This document shows positions 33,272 through 42,508 of a DNA stretch of 59,124 bases, piece after piece. The notes beneath the pieces are model-generated. The model searched no databases. It was not told where the DNA came from and was given only the letters and a program-made list of their open reading frames with translations. A program made the translations under genes and the position numbers. The DNA is from Paludibacteraceae bacterium (GTDB lineage Bacteria > Bacteroidota > Bacteroidia > Bacteroidales > Paludibacteraceae), in NCBI GenBank assembly GCA_024401495.1, contig JAKSKW010000011.1, positions 1-59,124 on the forward strand, read 5' to 3'. Positions within the stretch are counted from its first letter, which is position 1. Each line of letters opens with the position of its first letter.

Positions 33272-36200
33272 ATGACAATACAGACAAAAATCTACAAGGC
33301 GTCGGCAGGAAGTGGAAAGACTTTCCGCCTTGCTGTAGAGTACCTAAAACTTATTTTGAAAGATAAAGAGGGTTTCAAATCCATCCTTGCCGTTACCTTC
33401 ACCAACAAGGCTACCGCTGAGATGAAGGAGAGAATATTGTTTGAACTTTACGGTTTGTATCACGGCTATGAGGATTCAAACAGTTATCGTGACGTGCTTA
33501 TTAAGGAACTTAGTGAGGAGGATCCTAATGCTGGCTGGAACGCTGAAAAGATATCTAAAAGGGCTGGCGAAGCTATATTCGCCATCATACACGACTATTC
33601 TCGTTTCAGAATCGAGACTATCGACTCGTTCTTCCAGAGTGTGTTGCGTAATCTTATTCATGAACTTGAAATAGGCAATATCATCAACCTTGAGCTTGAC
33701 AACGCTTCTGTTGTGCATGAGGCTGTCAACGATATGATGAACAGTCTTCACGAGGATGATAAGAAACAGTTGCTTAAATGGTTGACTGACTTCTCAGTTG
33801 AAAACCTGAAGAATGGAAAGAGCTGGAGAGTCAACAGCAATATTGAGAAGTTTGCTGCTAATATCTTCAATGAGGATTTCATCACTAAAAAGAAAGACGA
33901 CGGTTCTTTCTCCATCAGCAACGTCACCAACTACAAGGATAATATAAAGAAGTCTTTGGATGGACATTTGTCTCATCTCAAGGCTATGGCTGACGAATTT
34001 TTTGCCAAAGCAGACGGATGGAATGCTATGCCTGAGAATTTCTATCAAGGTTCAAAAGGTTTGTGGGGGTACTTTGCCAAGATAAGAAATGGTGAGTATG
34101 TAGGAGACAAAATGCCTAACAGCTATGTGGAGAAGTCGTTGGATTCGGTGGACAACGTTCAATCCAAGAAGACAAATCCGAATGTGGATGCGGCATGGGT
34201 GCATAGTCAGCTCAACCAGATTGAAGATTATCGTAAGGCAAATCTTGAGGAGATGTGTACTTGCGAGACGGTGCTTAAGAATATCAACAATATTGGACTA
34301 TTGTATGATATTGAGAGCATTGTGCGTCGCAACAATGAGATGACAGGCAAATTTTTGCTTGGCGACACTGCCAATCTACTCAATAAAATCATCGATGACA
34401 GCACTGCTCCATTCATCTATGAGAAGATAGGCACGACGTTGCGCCATATCATGATTGATGAGTTTCAGGACACATCAAAGATTCAGTGGAAGAATTTCCT
34501 TCCATTGTTGGAAGACTCTGTTTCCAACGGTGGTTCCAATCTGATTGTGGGTGATCCAAAACAGGCTATTTATCGCTGGAGAAATGGTGATTACAGCATC
34601 ATTGAGGATGTTGTCAACCATCATGAACTCTATCCTGTGAATGAGCAGATGGACACTAATTACAGAAGTTACCAGAATGTGATCAGATTCAACAATGCAA
34701 TATTCAAGAGCTGTATTCCTTATATTCCTAATGGCGACGCTACTATTCAGAATCAGATTAAGAATATCTATGAGTTGGCAAGCCAGAAGACAAAAGCTGA
34801 GGAAGAGGGATATGTGAAGTATCAGATTGTGGCGAAAGAGGACGGTGAAAAGACTGACGAGGCTATTATGCGTGCTATGGTGGAGCAGATCAAGGAGTTG
34901 AAAAGCTGTGGCATAGAGGAGAAAGACATAGCTATCTTGGTTCGTAAGAATGGCCAGACAGCCAAGATCGCAAAGTATTTGTCGGACTTGAAGGAGGAAG
35001 GAGCACTTCCAAAAGATGAGTTCAACATTGTCTCAAGCGAAGCCTTCCGTCTCGACAACTCTTTGAGTGTCAACATCATTATGAACGCGTTGTGCTTCAT
35101 CTATGATCCGCACAACGATGTGTATGAGCACCGTCTATATCTTGATTATATCAATTTGAGTGGAAAGATTGTTGATAAGGATAGTGATGAGTTTAGTGGA
35201 AAAGGAGAAAAGGATGAAAATGGAAATAAAGGAGTATTGGGAATCAAATATAAGATTCTCAACACGTCCACTCTCCCACTCTACGAGATGATCGAGGAGA
35301 TTTATTTCATTCTTGGGCTCGACAAGATCAAGGACAACGGCGTCTACATGCAGTTGTTCTTGGATAAGGTGAACACATTCATCAACAGAAAGTCGTCTGA
35401 TCTTAAAACATTCATCAATTATTGGAATGAGAAACTATGTGGAGCCACATTGTCGTCGAGCAATGAGAGCAACGGAATGCGTGTGCTTACCATCCACAAG
35501 TCGAAAGGATTGGAGTTTAAGACGGTGATTATCCCGTTTGCCGACTGGGAAATTGAGGACACTAAGAATGACAATGTGCTTTGGTGTGAGGCATCCGAAA
35601 GTCCGTACAACGACATCTCATTGCTTCCAATTAACTATAATAAGAACCTTCCAAACACTATTTTCAAGGGAGAATACGCGTGTGAGAAGGCACAGATGTG
35701 GATTGACAATATCAATCTGCTTTATGTGGCGTTCACTCGTGCTGAGGCGAATCTGATTATATTCTCGCCAGAACCTTCAAAAAGTGATACGGACGGGGAG
35801 AAAAAGGTAAATGCTCTTTTGGCAAGTATCTTCTCCAATAAAGATAAGGCGATGAGCGACGTCGACACAACACTTTTGGCTGAGCATTGGAATGACGTCG
35901 ATTTGAAGTTTGAATACGGTGTATTAAGTAAACCTAAGGATAAGAAGAAAACTACTCAGAACGAGTTGAAGAAGGAGGCTGAGAAAAGCACATTGGATTA
36001 TGTGAATTACAGATTCAACAGCGAGAAAAACTCATCGTCTATACAGTTCCGTCAGTCGGATATGAGTAAGCGATTCTTGAAGAATCCGGAGAAATTCGAC
36101 TCTGCAGACAAGTCTGTTGGAGAATCAGCGTCGGAGAATTACATGGAGATAGGAAAATTGAAGCACGCTATTTTCTCAGATATCCATAGTTTCGACGACG

Positions 36201-36580
36201 TGGAAAAAGCCGTTAGTAAACAGGTGTTTGCGGGAATCATTTCTAAGGATGAGGCGGATGGATACGTGTCTGAAATCAAGAGACACATTGAGAGTGCACC
36301 GTCGGAATGGTTCGACAAATCGGCACGAGTCATCAACGAGCGAGCTATTTTGATGAAGAAGAAAAACGCTAAAGGCAAAGTAGAGATTGAAAACAGGCGT
36401 CCAGACAGAATTGTGATGATCGATGGCAAGGTCATCATTATCGACTTTAAGTTTGGAGAGAAGAACGACAAATACAAAGATCAGGTCAGAGAGTATGCTG
36501 ATTTAATCCGCAAGATGGGTTATGACAATATCGAGGCTAATTTGTGGTATGTGGAGAAGGGAGAAATAGAAAAATGCTGA
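33272..36580 (+). CDS. UvrD/RecB-family helicase-nuclease (AddA-like)
   Basis: A 1102-aa superfamily 1A helicase with a C-terminal nuclease. Helicase motifs in order are Walker A ASAGSGKTF (residues ~10-18), IDSFFQS, Walker B IMIDEFQDTS, GDPKQAIYRWRNGD, LTIHKSKGLEFKTV and YVAFTRAEANL. The C-terminus has a RecB-type PD-(D/E)xK site (RPDRIVMIDGKVIIIDFKFG, then QVREYADLI). Such proteins resect double-strand breaks for recombination. AddA normally pairs with an AddB encoded next to it; no addB is beside it here. Monocistronic. Confidence 0.9.
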   Translation: MTIQTKIYKASAGSGKTFRLAVEYLKLILKDKEGFKSILAVTFTNKATAEMKERILFELYGLYHGYEDSNSYRDVLIKELSEEDPNAGWNAEKISKRAGEAIFAIIHDYSRFRIETIDSFFQSVLRNLIHELEIGNIINLELDNASVVHEAVNDMMNSLHEDDKKQLLKWLTDFSVENLKNGKSWRVNSNIEKFAANIFNEDFITKKKDDGSFSISNVTNYKDNIKKSLDGHLSHLKAMADEFFAKADGWNAMPENFYQGSKGLWGYFAKIRNGEYVGDKMPNSYVEKSLDSVDNVQSKKTNPNVDAAWVHSQLNQIEDYRKANLEEMCTCETVLKNINNIGLLYDIESIVRRNNEMTGKFLLGDTANLLNKIIDDSTAPFIYEKIGTTLRHIMIDEFQDTSKIQWKNFLPLLEDSVSNGGSNLIVGDPKQAIYRWRNGDYSIIEDVVNHHELYPVNEQMDTNYRSYQNVIRFNNAIFKSCIPYIPNGDATIQNQIKNIYELASQKTKAEEEGYVKYQIVAKEDGEKTDEAIMRAMVEQIKELKSCGIEEKDIAILVRKNGQTAKIAKYLSDLKEEGALPKDEFNIVSSEAFRLDNSLSVNIIMNALCFIYDPHNDVYEHRLYLDYINLSGKIVDKDSDEFSGKGEKDENGNKGVLGIKYKILNTSTLPLYEMIEEIYFILGLDKIKDNGVYMQLFLDKVNTFINRKSSDLKTFINYWNEKLCGATLSSSNESNGMRVLTIHKSKGLEFKTVIIPFADWEIEDTKNDNVLWCEASESPYNDISLLPINYNKNLPNTIFKGEYACEKAQMWIDNINLLYVAFTRAEANLIIFSPEPSKSDTDGEKKVNALLASIFSNKDKAMSDVDTTLLAEHWNDVDLKFEYGVLSKPKDKKKTTQNELKKEAEKSTLDYVNYRFNSEKNSSSIQFRQSDMSKRFLKNPEKFDSADKSVGESASENYMEIGKLKHAIFSDIHSFDDVEKAVSKQVFAGIISKDEADGYVSEIKRHIESAPSEWFDKSARVINERAILMKKKNAKGKVEIENRRPDRIVMIDGKVIIIDFKFGEKNDKYKDQVREYADLIRKMGYDNIEANLWYVEKGEIEKC

Positions 36581-36710
36581 GCGTGAGAATCATGGCTATG
36601 CCAATAAAGTGCCGGGCGAGCACCCGCGTCGGATTATTTGATTCATTTGATTATTTTTGAAATTTGATAATTTTGAATCAATATCAAAGGCGAATAATGA
36701 GGGGGCGTAG

Positions 36711-36731
36711 GGGCAGGTTTCAAACCTGCCC
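36711..36731. repeat. 21-bp perfect palindrome
   Basis: GGGCAGGTTT-C-AAACCTGCCC has two 10-bp arms with a 1-bp centre, in the spacer after the helicase gene. It has no T-run and is not an obvious terminator, so it is probably a REP-like mobile palindrome of another type. Confidence 0.7.
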
Positions 36732-36783
36732 GCCAGAGGCCCCGTTGACGGAATCGACGGAAACGGTGGCGAAGAGAAGAAAG

Positions 36784-36810
36784 AAAAGCGGCAGCGATGC
36801 CGCTTTTTTT
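36784..36810 (+). terminator. Rho-independent terminator
   Basis: AAAAGCGGCA-GCGA-TGCCGCTTTT with a following T-run, about 200 bp after the helicase-nuclease stop. Confidence 0.8.
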
Positions 36811-36980
36811 ATGCGGAATTATAAATGCTGAATGCGAAATTATCTGAGAAATGATAGGTACTGCCTTCCAGGCAGGGGAAATGCCACGAGCGAACCGTGG
36901 ATACGGTTCTTATATAATGAGCCCATGGTTGATTCCGACGAAGCGGAGCGAGGAGGAAGCTACCGTGGGGAAACGGGATG

Positions 36981-37101
36981 AATTCGTAATTCGTAATTCG
37001 TAATTCATAATTCGTAATTGTCGGTACATGCCAACGATGGTATTCATTCCGACGTTGGATTATATCTCGTGGAGACGCACGGACGTGCGTGTGATGGATT
37101 A
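36981..37101 (+). repeat. AATTCGTAATTC/GACGTGCGTG repeat, copy 1
   Basis: A run of AATTCGT/AATTCAT units leads into GTCGGTACATGCCAACGATG and the palindrome GAGACGCACGGACGTGCGTG. Copies are at 38250-38362 and inverted at 42337-42445. The palindrome resembles the GTAGAGACG element family. This and the unit-1 leader fill the spacer 36814-37115. Confidence 0.75.
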
Positions 37102-37115
37102 TGCCAAATGCGAAA

Positions 37116-38018
37116 TTACACCACCTCTCCCATAATCAAATCCTTTGGCAGATGAATTATGTCAAATGCAAAAAGACGTTTGCCTAAATCCTTTAGAGAT
37201 GCTCCGAAATGATAGACGTTGTCGTCTATAATTAGGAATCGATCGTGAAAATTAGTTTTGTATTGAAAGATGTCGATATGGCGACTTTCTCCATATTCTG
37301 CATCATGGTCCCTTTGTAGGGTTTGGATGTTGTTGCCTACCTTTTCTGTGTAGATTGTTGCTTTTACGTTTGGCATTCTTGCTTCCAGAATATGAAGAGT
37401 GTCTGGACCGACATACGTGTCAATAAGAATAACCTCTGATTTTGCACTTTTGATTATTAGCTCCGCCACTTCTCTGCCTTCAAGCAGATGCCCTTCAAAC
37501 ACGCAACCTTCGTGTGGTGGCAAGTTTGTGCGAATAAAGAAATCAATCTGTTGCTGATGCTCGTCAAGACGTTGCTCAATTTTGGAGAAGCGCTCATCTG
37601 TGCGTTCCTGTAAGGCCACAAGCTGACGATTGATGGAATAGCCTCGAAGTAAATGTTCTTTAAGGGTTTTGGTAGCCCAAATACGGAATTGTGTTCCTCT
37701 TTGTGATTTTACTCGGTATCCGACGGAAATGATTACGTCAAGATTGTACCAAAGAACAATTCTTTTAACTTCTCGATCTCCTTCTTTTTGAATTGTCAAG
37801 GATTCCTTGACAGTTGCCTCTTTTTCTAATTCTTTTTCCTTGAAGATATTGTTTATGTGCAAACTTACATTTTGTTTTGAAGTTTGGAATAATTCAGCCA
37901 TTTGTTGTTGTGTCAGCCAAACTGTTTCATTCTCAATCTGGACTTCTAACTTCAAGCTTTCATTTGGCTGATAAAGGATAATCTCTCCTTTGTTAGACTC
38001 TGTATTGCTACTATTCAT
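37116..38018 (-). CDS. RhuM-family protein with PLD-like C-terminus, paralog 1
   Basis: A 300-aa cytosolic protein. The start is taken at 38018 because a TATATTTG -7 box lies over the longer reading (ATG at 38063). The N-terminus (GEIILYQPNESLKLEVQIENETVWLTQQQ) leads into a helix-turn-helix-like RhuM domain (MAELFQTSKQNVSLHINNIF) and the diagnostic YNLDVIISVGYRV segment. A coiled stretch (ALQERTDERFSKIEQRLDEHQ) follows, then a C-terminal domain with HDRFLIIDDNVYHFGASLKD, like a half phospholipase-D site. RhuM-type proteins occur on mobile and virulence islands; their role is unknown. DNA binding is inferred. The neighbour differs only in the middle. Confidence 0.75.
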   Translation of the reverse strand: MNSSNTESNKGEIILYQPNESLKLEVQIENETVWLTQQQMAELFQTSKQNVSLHINNIFKEKELEKEATVKESLTIQKEGDREVKRIVLWYNLDVIISVGYRVKSQRGTQFRIWATKTLKEHLLRGYSINRQLVALQERTDERFSKIEQRLDEHQQQIDFFIRTNLPPHEGCVFEGHLLEGREVAELIIKSAKSEVILIDTYVGPDTLHILEARMPNVKATIYTEKVGNNIQTLQRDHDAEYGESRHIDIFQYKTNFHDRFLIIDDNVYHFGASLKDLGKRLFAFDIIHLPKDLIMGEVV

Positions 38019-38249
38019 ATTGTTTAAATTTTGACTAAAACATTGTGTTAATTCATAATGCAAATATACGAATTTTTATTTAATTGCGAAATTAGGAACA
38101 ATGCTGAATTATCTGAGAAATGATAGGTACTGCCTTTCAGGCAGGGGAAATGCTACGAGCGAACCGTGGATACGGTTCTTATATAATGAGCCCATGGTTG
38201 ATTCCGACGAAGCGGAGCGAGGAGGAAACTACCGTGGGGAAACGGGATC

Positions 38250-38362
38250 AATTCGTAATTCATAATTCATAATTCGTAATTGTCGGTGCGTGCCAACGAT
38301 GGTGTTTATCCCCTCGTTGGATTACATCTCGTAGAGACGCACGGACGTGCGTGTGATGGATT
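38250..38362 (+). repeat. AATTCGTAATTC/GACGTGCGTG repeat, copy 2
   Basis: Same make-up as copy 1 with scattered base changes; lies in the leader of duplication unit 2, which with it fills the 38019-38377 gap. Confidence 0.75.
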
Positions 38363-38377
38363 ATGCCAAATGCGGAA

Positions 38378-39271
38378 TTACACCACCTCTCCCATAATCA
38401 AATCCTTTGGCAGATGAATTATGTCAAATGCAAAAAGACGTTTGCCTAAATCCTTTAGAGATGCTCCGAAATGATAGACGTTGTCGTCTATAATTAGGAA
38501 TCGATCGTGAAAATTAGTTTTGTATTGAAAGATGTCGATATGGCGACTTTCTCCATATTCTGCATCATGGTCCCTTTGTAGGGTTTGGATGTTGTTGCCT
38601 ACCTTTTCTGTGTAGATTGTTGCTTTTACGTTTGGCATTCTTGCTTCCAGAATATGAAGAGTGTCTGGACCGACATACGTGTCAATAAGAATAACCTCTG
38701 ATTTTGCACTTTTGATTATTAGCTCCGCCACTTCTCTGCCTTCAAGCAGATGCCCTTCAAACACGCAACCTTCGTGTGGTGGCAAGTTTGTGCGAATAAA
38801 GAAATCAATCTGTTGCTGATGCTCGTCAAGACGTTGCTCAATTTTGGAGAAGCGCTCATCTGTGCGTTCCTGTAAGGCCACAAGCTGACGATTGATGGAA
38901 TAGCCTCGAAGAAGATAGTCTTTTAGAATATTGTTTGCCCATTGACGGAATTGTGTTGCATTTTTGCTGTTGACTCTATATCCGATGGACAAAATCATAT
39001 CAAGATTATAAAAATCTACCTGGTAATTTTTGCCATCAGAAGCAGTTGTTTCCATTTTGGAAACAACTCGATCTTTTATTAATTCTTCTGAAAGAAAAAT
39101 ATTCTTGATATGTTTTGATATGGCCGCCTTTTGTACTCCAAATAAATCTGCAATTTGTTGTTGTGTCAACCAAACTGTTTCATTCTCAATCTGGACTTCC
39201 AATTTCAAGCTTTCATTTGGCTGATAAAGGATAATCTCTCCTTTGTTAGACTCTGTATTGCTACTATTCAT
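38378..39271 (-). CDS. RhuM-family protein with PLD-like C-terminus, paralog 2
   Basis: A 297-aa paralog of the previous gene. The first ~37 residues (to WLTQQQ) and everything from LLRGYSINRQ to the end are the same. The core between them is different: IADLFGVQKAAISKHIKNIF with a shorter region after it, then YNLDMILSIGYRVNSKNATQF. The replaced part covers the predicted DNA-binding helix-turn-helix, so the two proteins should recognise different targets while sharing oligomerisation and effector parts. The same -7 box (TATATTTG) lies upstream. Confidence 0.75.
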   Translation of the reverse strand: MNSSNTESNKGEIILYQPNESLKLEVQIENETVWLTQQQIADLFGVQKAAISKHIKNIFLSEELIKDRVVSKMETTASDGKNYQVDFYNLDMILSIGYRVNSKNATQFRQWANNILKDYLLRGYSINRQLVALQERTDERFSKIEQRLDEHQQQIDFFIRTNLPPHEGCVFEGHLLEGREVAELIIKSAKSEVILIDTYVGPDTLHILEARMPNVKATIYTEKVGNNIQTLQRDHDAEYGESRHIDIFQYKTNFHDRFLIIDDNVYHFGASLKDLGKRLFAFDIIHLPKDLIMGEVV

Positions 39272-39383
39272 ATTGTTTAAATTTTGACTAAAACATTGTG
39301 TTAATTCATAATGCAAATATACGACTTTTCTTTAAATGCGAAATTGGGAACAATGCTGAATTCTAAGGTGCCAAAATGGCACC

Positions 39384-40001
39384 TTAAATTTTTACCGTTT
39401 CAAACATCTTCCTATATGCTTCGGTTTTTTTATCCAAACTTAATGGATATGCTCTTGATGATGAAGGTAGACGGTACAATATTATATTGTCTTTCAATTG
39501 AATATAATTCCCCACCGTCGGCATTTCAGAAAGTGACATCTGCTCCACAATATTTTCAGTAGCCTTTTCTCCCGTCGTCACCACTACCCTGCATTCTGGA
39601 ATTTTCTCCAGCATCGCGTTGATGTCTGTATATTCCACCACTTCTAAGAATTTGTCTGAGGCGTTGTCTTTCAAGCGTTTTACAGCTTCGGATGTGTCGT
39701 AGTAACCTATTCCTTTCTCTCTGGCAAAATCGACAATCAAATCAAGTTTGAAACATTTAGCCTCAACATCCACAAAATGATTCTTATCACCAAAGAAGAT
39801 CAACCCCATGATTCTCCAGTGGTCGTTGATGAAGTTAGGATAGAAGAAATCCATGCTCCAACGTTTGCGTTGAGGCGGAAAACTACCTAAGAACAACACC
39901 TTTGTGCCTTCTGGAAGGAAAGGTAGCAAAGGATGGTATTCAACGTCTTGATTAGAACGGTTGATATTTTCGGTGTTGAGGAAAGTATCTGATTGCATCA
40001 T
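39384..40001 (-). CDS. Uracil-DNA glycosylase-family protein
   Basis: A 205-aa protein beginning at the ATGATG that overlaps the stop of the gene before it. VLFLGSFPPQRKRWSMDFFYPN resembles the water-activating and binding loop of the UDG superfamily, and VVVTTGEKATE plus LPSSSRAYPLSLDKK resemble the later motifs. Members excise uracil or related bases. The exact subfamily is unclear. Stop/start overlap with the FISUMP gene suggests translational coupling, though the two functions have no obvious link. Confidence 0.75.
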   Translation of the reverse strand: MMQSDTFLNTENINRSNQDVEYHPLLPFLPEGTKVLFLGSFPPQRKRWSMDFFYPNFINDHWRIMGLIFFGDKNHFVDVEAKCFKLDLIVDFAREKGIGYYDTSEAVKRLKDNASDKFLEVVEYTDINAMLEKIPECRVVVTTGEKATENIVEQMSLSEMPTVGNYIQLKDNIILYRLPSSSRAYPLSLDKKTEAYRKMFETVKI

Positions 40002-40702
40002 TTCTTCTTCGATACAACCACATTTTCGCTCACTACAGCTCTTACATTTCTGCCAGCAAAACGTTTGTTGCCTCTCCAGTCGATGAAGTAGTTGGCAAAA
40101 CAAAGGAAATAAGAGCCGTTCATAGTGTTTTTGAATAATGTTGACGACCAGTAATATCCTTCTTCATGGAGGGTAGAGTTTTTATCACCGGAAATGGCAC
40201 CTCCTGCTGGCAAAAAGATGACGTTGCCATTCTTTTTTGAGTGGCCAACTCGTCCAGCTATACCTGATCCTTCAAAGTTGTTTGTCCATTCCCAATTGCA
40301 TCCGTTAAGCAGTTCCTCCTCCTCTTTGATAGTTGGTATACGCCATGCACTACCCCAGTTATAAGAAGCCGCGTCGTCTTCTTTTTCCAATTCGGTCTTC
40401 TTGTCGACTTTACCTTCTGTTGATTTGAGGCAATATTTGGTCATAAACTGACCTTCTTCTTTTCCCCATTTGTAATTAGACCAAGTAAACTCTTTCTTAG
40501 GCTCAACCTCTCCCCAAGCAAAATAATCTCCATATTCAGTTGGTTTGGTTGCTCCCACATTACAGGTTGCCCATAATCTTCCGCTTGGTAATTCAAGGTC
40601 TACGTAATCATGTTCACGCACATTTCCGCTTACTGTCTGTGCATAACATTCAAATTCGCATGTAATTAAAAGGACTACCAATGAACATAATACCTTTTTC
40701 AT
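39998..40702 (-). CDS. Secreted FISUMP-like domain protein
   Basis: A 234-aa exported protein with signal peptide ending ECYAQ. The motif VDLELPSGRLWATCNVGAT, then YGDYFAWGEVEPK and AWRIPTIKEEEELL, identifies the Fibrobacter major-paralog/DUF1566-type family common in Bacteroidales surface proteins. The function is unknown; a lectin-like fold is plausible. -7 box TATTTTTG on the minus strand at 40727-40734. Confidence 0.75.
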   Translation of the reverse strand: MKKVLCSLVVLLITCEFECYAQTVSGNVREHDYVDLELPSGRLWATCNVGATKPTEYGDYFAWGEVEPKKEFTWSNYKWGKEEGQFMTKYCLKSTEGKVDKKTELEKEDDAASYNWGSAWRIPTIKEEEELLNGCNWEWTNNFEGSGIAGRVGHSKKNGNVIFLPAGGAISGDKNSTLHEEGYYWSSTLFKNTMNGSYFLCFANYFIDWRGNKRFAGRNVRAVVSENVVVSKKK

Positions 40703-40820
40703 ATTGTTTTGATAATATTCTTGCTACAAAAATACAACAGAACAAATATTTATCCAAAATGAATTTAAAATAGTTGCGTTCGACATGAATTTATCACGCC
40801 GAACGCATTCTCTCTAAGCT

Positions 40821-41891
40821 CTAAACTTTCTTATAATAGTTATTAAACTCTTCCTTGATATTATTGAAAATCTCCTTCACTTTTTCGATTTTCTTTGCTC
40901 TGAAAGCGTTTGAACCACAGAAAGCGTAACCTTGATTAAGATCACCCTTAAATGCGTTGTAAAGGGCTGAAACGATGCAATATGGGCTGTTTTTCACATC
41001 ACATGTCTTGATACAGTGGCATAGACACTTCTTAGGCTGTGTCTCACCGTCCTTCACGCGAGCGATAAAGTCGTTGTGGATAGCGCGTCCTGGCATTCCC
41101 ACAGGGCTCTTGATAATCTCGATATCCTTCTCATTGGCGTTGATGTAAGCCTCCTTGAATTCTTTTGAAGCGTCACACTCCTCTGTAGTCACGAAACGTG
41201 TTCCCATCTGCACTCCTGATGCTCCACATTCCATGATACGCGCCATATCCTCACCTGTGTAGATTCCACCACCTGCAAATACAGGGATGTTCTTCTCACT
41301 GCTGTACTCTTTGGCAACCTCCACTACCTCTGGAACTGTCTTCTCAAGTGAAAAATTCTCGTCGTTAAGCTCGTTTTCCTTGTAACCAAGATGTCCGCCT
41401 GCTTTTGGCCCCTCCACCACGATTGCGTCTGGCAAATAGTTGTATAGACTCTTCCACTTCGAGCAGATGATCTTCGCTGCTCTTGCCGACGATACGATTG
41501 GCACAAGTTTTGTCCTGCTGTCCTTCTCCAAGAATGATGGCATGTTGAGCGGCAAACCAGCACCTGAGAATATGATGTCGGCTTTCTCCTGGATGGCTGT
41601 CTTCACCATGTCGGCGAAATTAGACATTGCCACCATCACGTTGACACCGATAATACCGTTTGTCTTCTCTCTTGCTTTGCGAAGCTCCTCCTGCAATCCG
41701 TAGATGCTAGCTTTCATATAATTTTTGGAGAAGTCATTGTATATTAGGCCAAGTCCGGCACTTGAAATAACACCCACTCCACCTTCATTCGCTACTGCTG
41801 ATGCCAAACCAGAAAGAGATATACCTACACCCATTCCTCCTTGAATGATTGGAGTTGTCAGTGTCAAATCTCCTATTTTAATTGAATCCAT
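40821..41891 (-). CDS. Nitronate monooxygenase family FMN protein
   Basis: A 356-aa cytosolic flavoprotein. The N-terminus IIQGGMGVGISLSGLASAVANEGGVGVIS and the phosphate-binding stretch IPVFAGGGIYTGEDMARIMECGASGVQMGTRF fit the nitronate monooxygenase/FabK fold, as does GPKAGGHLGYKE. The end carries a Cys-rich patch (CLCHCIKTCDVKNSPYC) seen in a bacterial subgroup; it might hold metal. The true substrate may be other than nitronate. -7 TACTTTTG on the minus strand at 41948-41955. Confidence 0.85.
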   Translation of the reverse strand: MDSIKIGDLTLTTPIIQGGMGVGISLSGLASAVANEGGVGVISSAGLGLIYNDFSKNYMKASIYGLQEELRKAREKTNGIIGVNVMVAMSNFADMVKTAIQEKADIIFSGAGLPLNMPSFLEKDSRTKLVPIVSSARAAKIICSKWKSLYNYLPDAIVVEGPKAGGHLGYKENELNDENFSLEKTVPEVVEVAKEYSSEKNIPVFAGGGIYTGEDMARIMECGASGVQMGTRFVTTEECDASKEFKEAYINANEKDIEIIKSPVGMPGRAIHNDFIARVKDGETQPKKCLCHCIKTCDVKNSPYCIVSALYNAFKGDLNQGYAFCGSNAFRAKKIEKVKEIFNNIKEEFNNYYKKV

Positions 41892-42133
41892 AGTGATACT
41901 TTTAAGTCTTTTTCGCGTTAATTCTTAATACGCTGTTTAATTTTCCGCAAAAGTAATGATTTATTTATTGATATATGATTTATATTTTATCTTTTTTATG
42001 TGAAATATATAAATATTTTAATTTATTTGATGTAATAAATATTTGTGTTGTATAACAGTTGACAGTCACAAAATGTGTACTTATATACTACCTTTTTTAC
42101 AACATTTGTACTGAACATCTAAATTTTAGAGCA

Positions 42134-42268
42134 ATTATATACGAGTTGTCCAACACACGCTTTTTCTTTATACGCTCGCTCTCCGAGCTCGCGTTTGGAG
42201 AGGGTTAGGGCCCAAAAAATCAGACATGGGCCCTTAACAATCCTCATTATTGACAACTGCTATATAAT
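42134..42268 (-). repeat. MITE-like interspersed repeat, copy E (alternative core)
   Basis: A 135-bp complete copy: ATTATATACGAGTTGTCCAA at the left and TTGACAACTGCTATATAAT at the right. It carries the long GGGCCC...GGGCCC hairpin shared with copy C. Together with the next repeat it fills most of the 41892-42508 spacer. Confidence 0.85.
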
Positions 42269-42336
42269 CTCCATTTTTAGAGGTATCACCAATTATGAAT
42301 TATGAATTTTGCATTATGAATTCTTCCCGTTTCCCA

Positions 42337-42445
42337 ATAATCCATCACACGCACGTCCGTGCGTCTCTACGAGATGTAATTCAACGTCGGAATGAATACC
42401 ATCGTTGGAACATACCGACAATTATGAATTTTACATTATGAATTA
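42337..42445 (-). repeat. AATTCGTAATTC/GACGTGCGTG repeat, copy 3 (inverted)
   Basis: The reverse complement matches copies 1 and 2 (ATCCATCACACGCACGTCCG, then GTCTCTACGAGATG and ACGATGGTATTCATTCCGAC on the other strand). It lies just before the promoter of the efflux operon. Confidence 0.75.
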
Positions 42446-42458
42446 TACAATTTGCAAC

Positions 42459-42487
42459 TTGATTGCATAAACTATATCCTATTTTTG
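42459..42487 (+). promoter_or_regulatory. Promoter of the metal-efflux operon
   Basis: TTG at 42459-42461, an 18-bp spacer and TATTTTTG at 42480-42487 fit the Bacteroidota consensus, 22 bp before the ATG at 42509. I see no recognisable metal-regulator operator. Confidence 0.6.
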
Positions 42488-42508
42488 TCGCAAATTAAAA
42501 ATATCATT

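Larger units (their letters stand above)
36838..39360. repeat. 1.26-kb head-to-tail tandem duplication with replaced cores
   Basis: Unit 1 is about 36838-38104 and unit 2 about 38105-39360, directly adjacent, both ending in CAATGCTGA. Each carries a noncoding ~275-bp leader and one RhuM-type gene. The C-terminal gene halves (37116-37665 and 38378-38927) look identical, and flanks differ at few bases. The cores 37666-37903 and 38928-39152 are clearly non-homologous in most bases. Confidence 0.85.

Noticed and set aside
36711..36731. Terminator of the helicase gene
   Set aside because: The perfect palindrome has no T-run; the stem at 36784-36810 is the better terminator.
37116..38063. Longer RhuM starts at 38063 and 39316
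   Set aside because: The -7 box TATATTTG lies immediately beside these ATGs, so they would not be fully transcribed; the internal ATG 15 codons later fits better in both copies.
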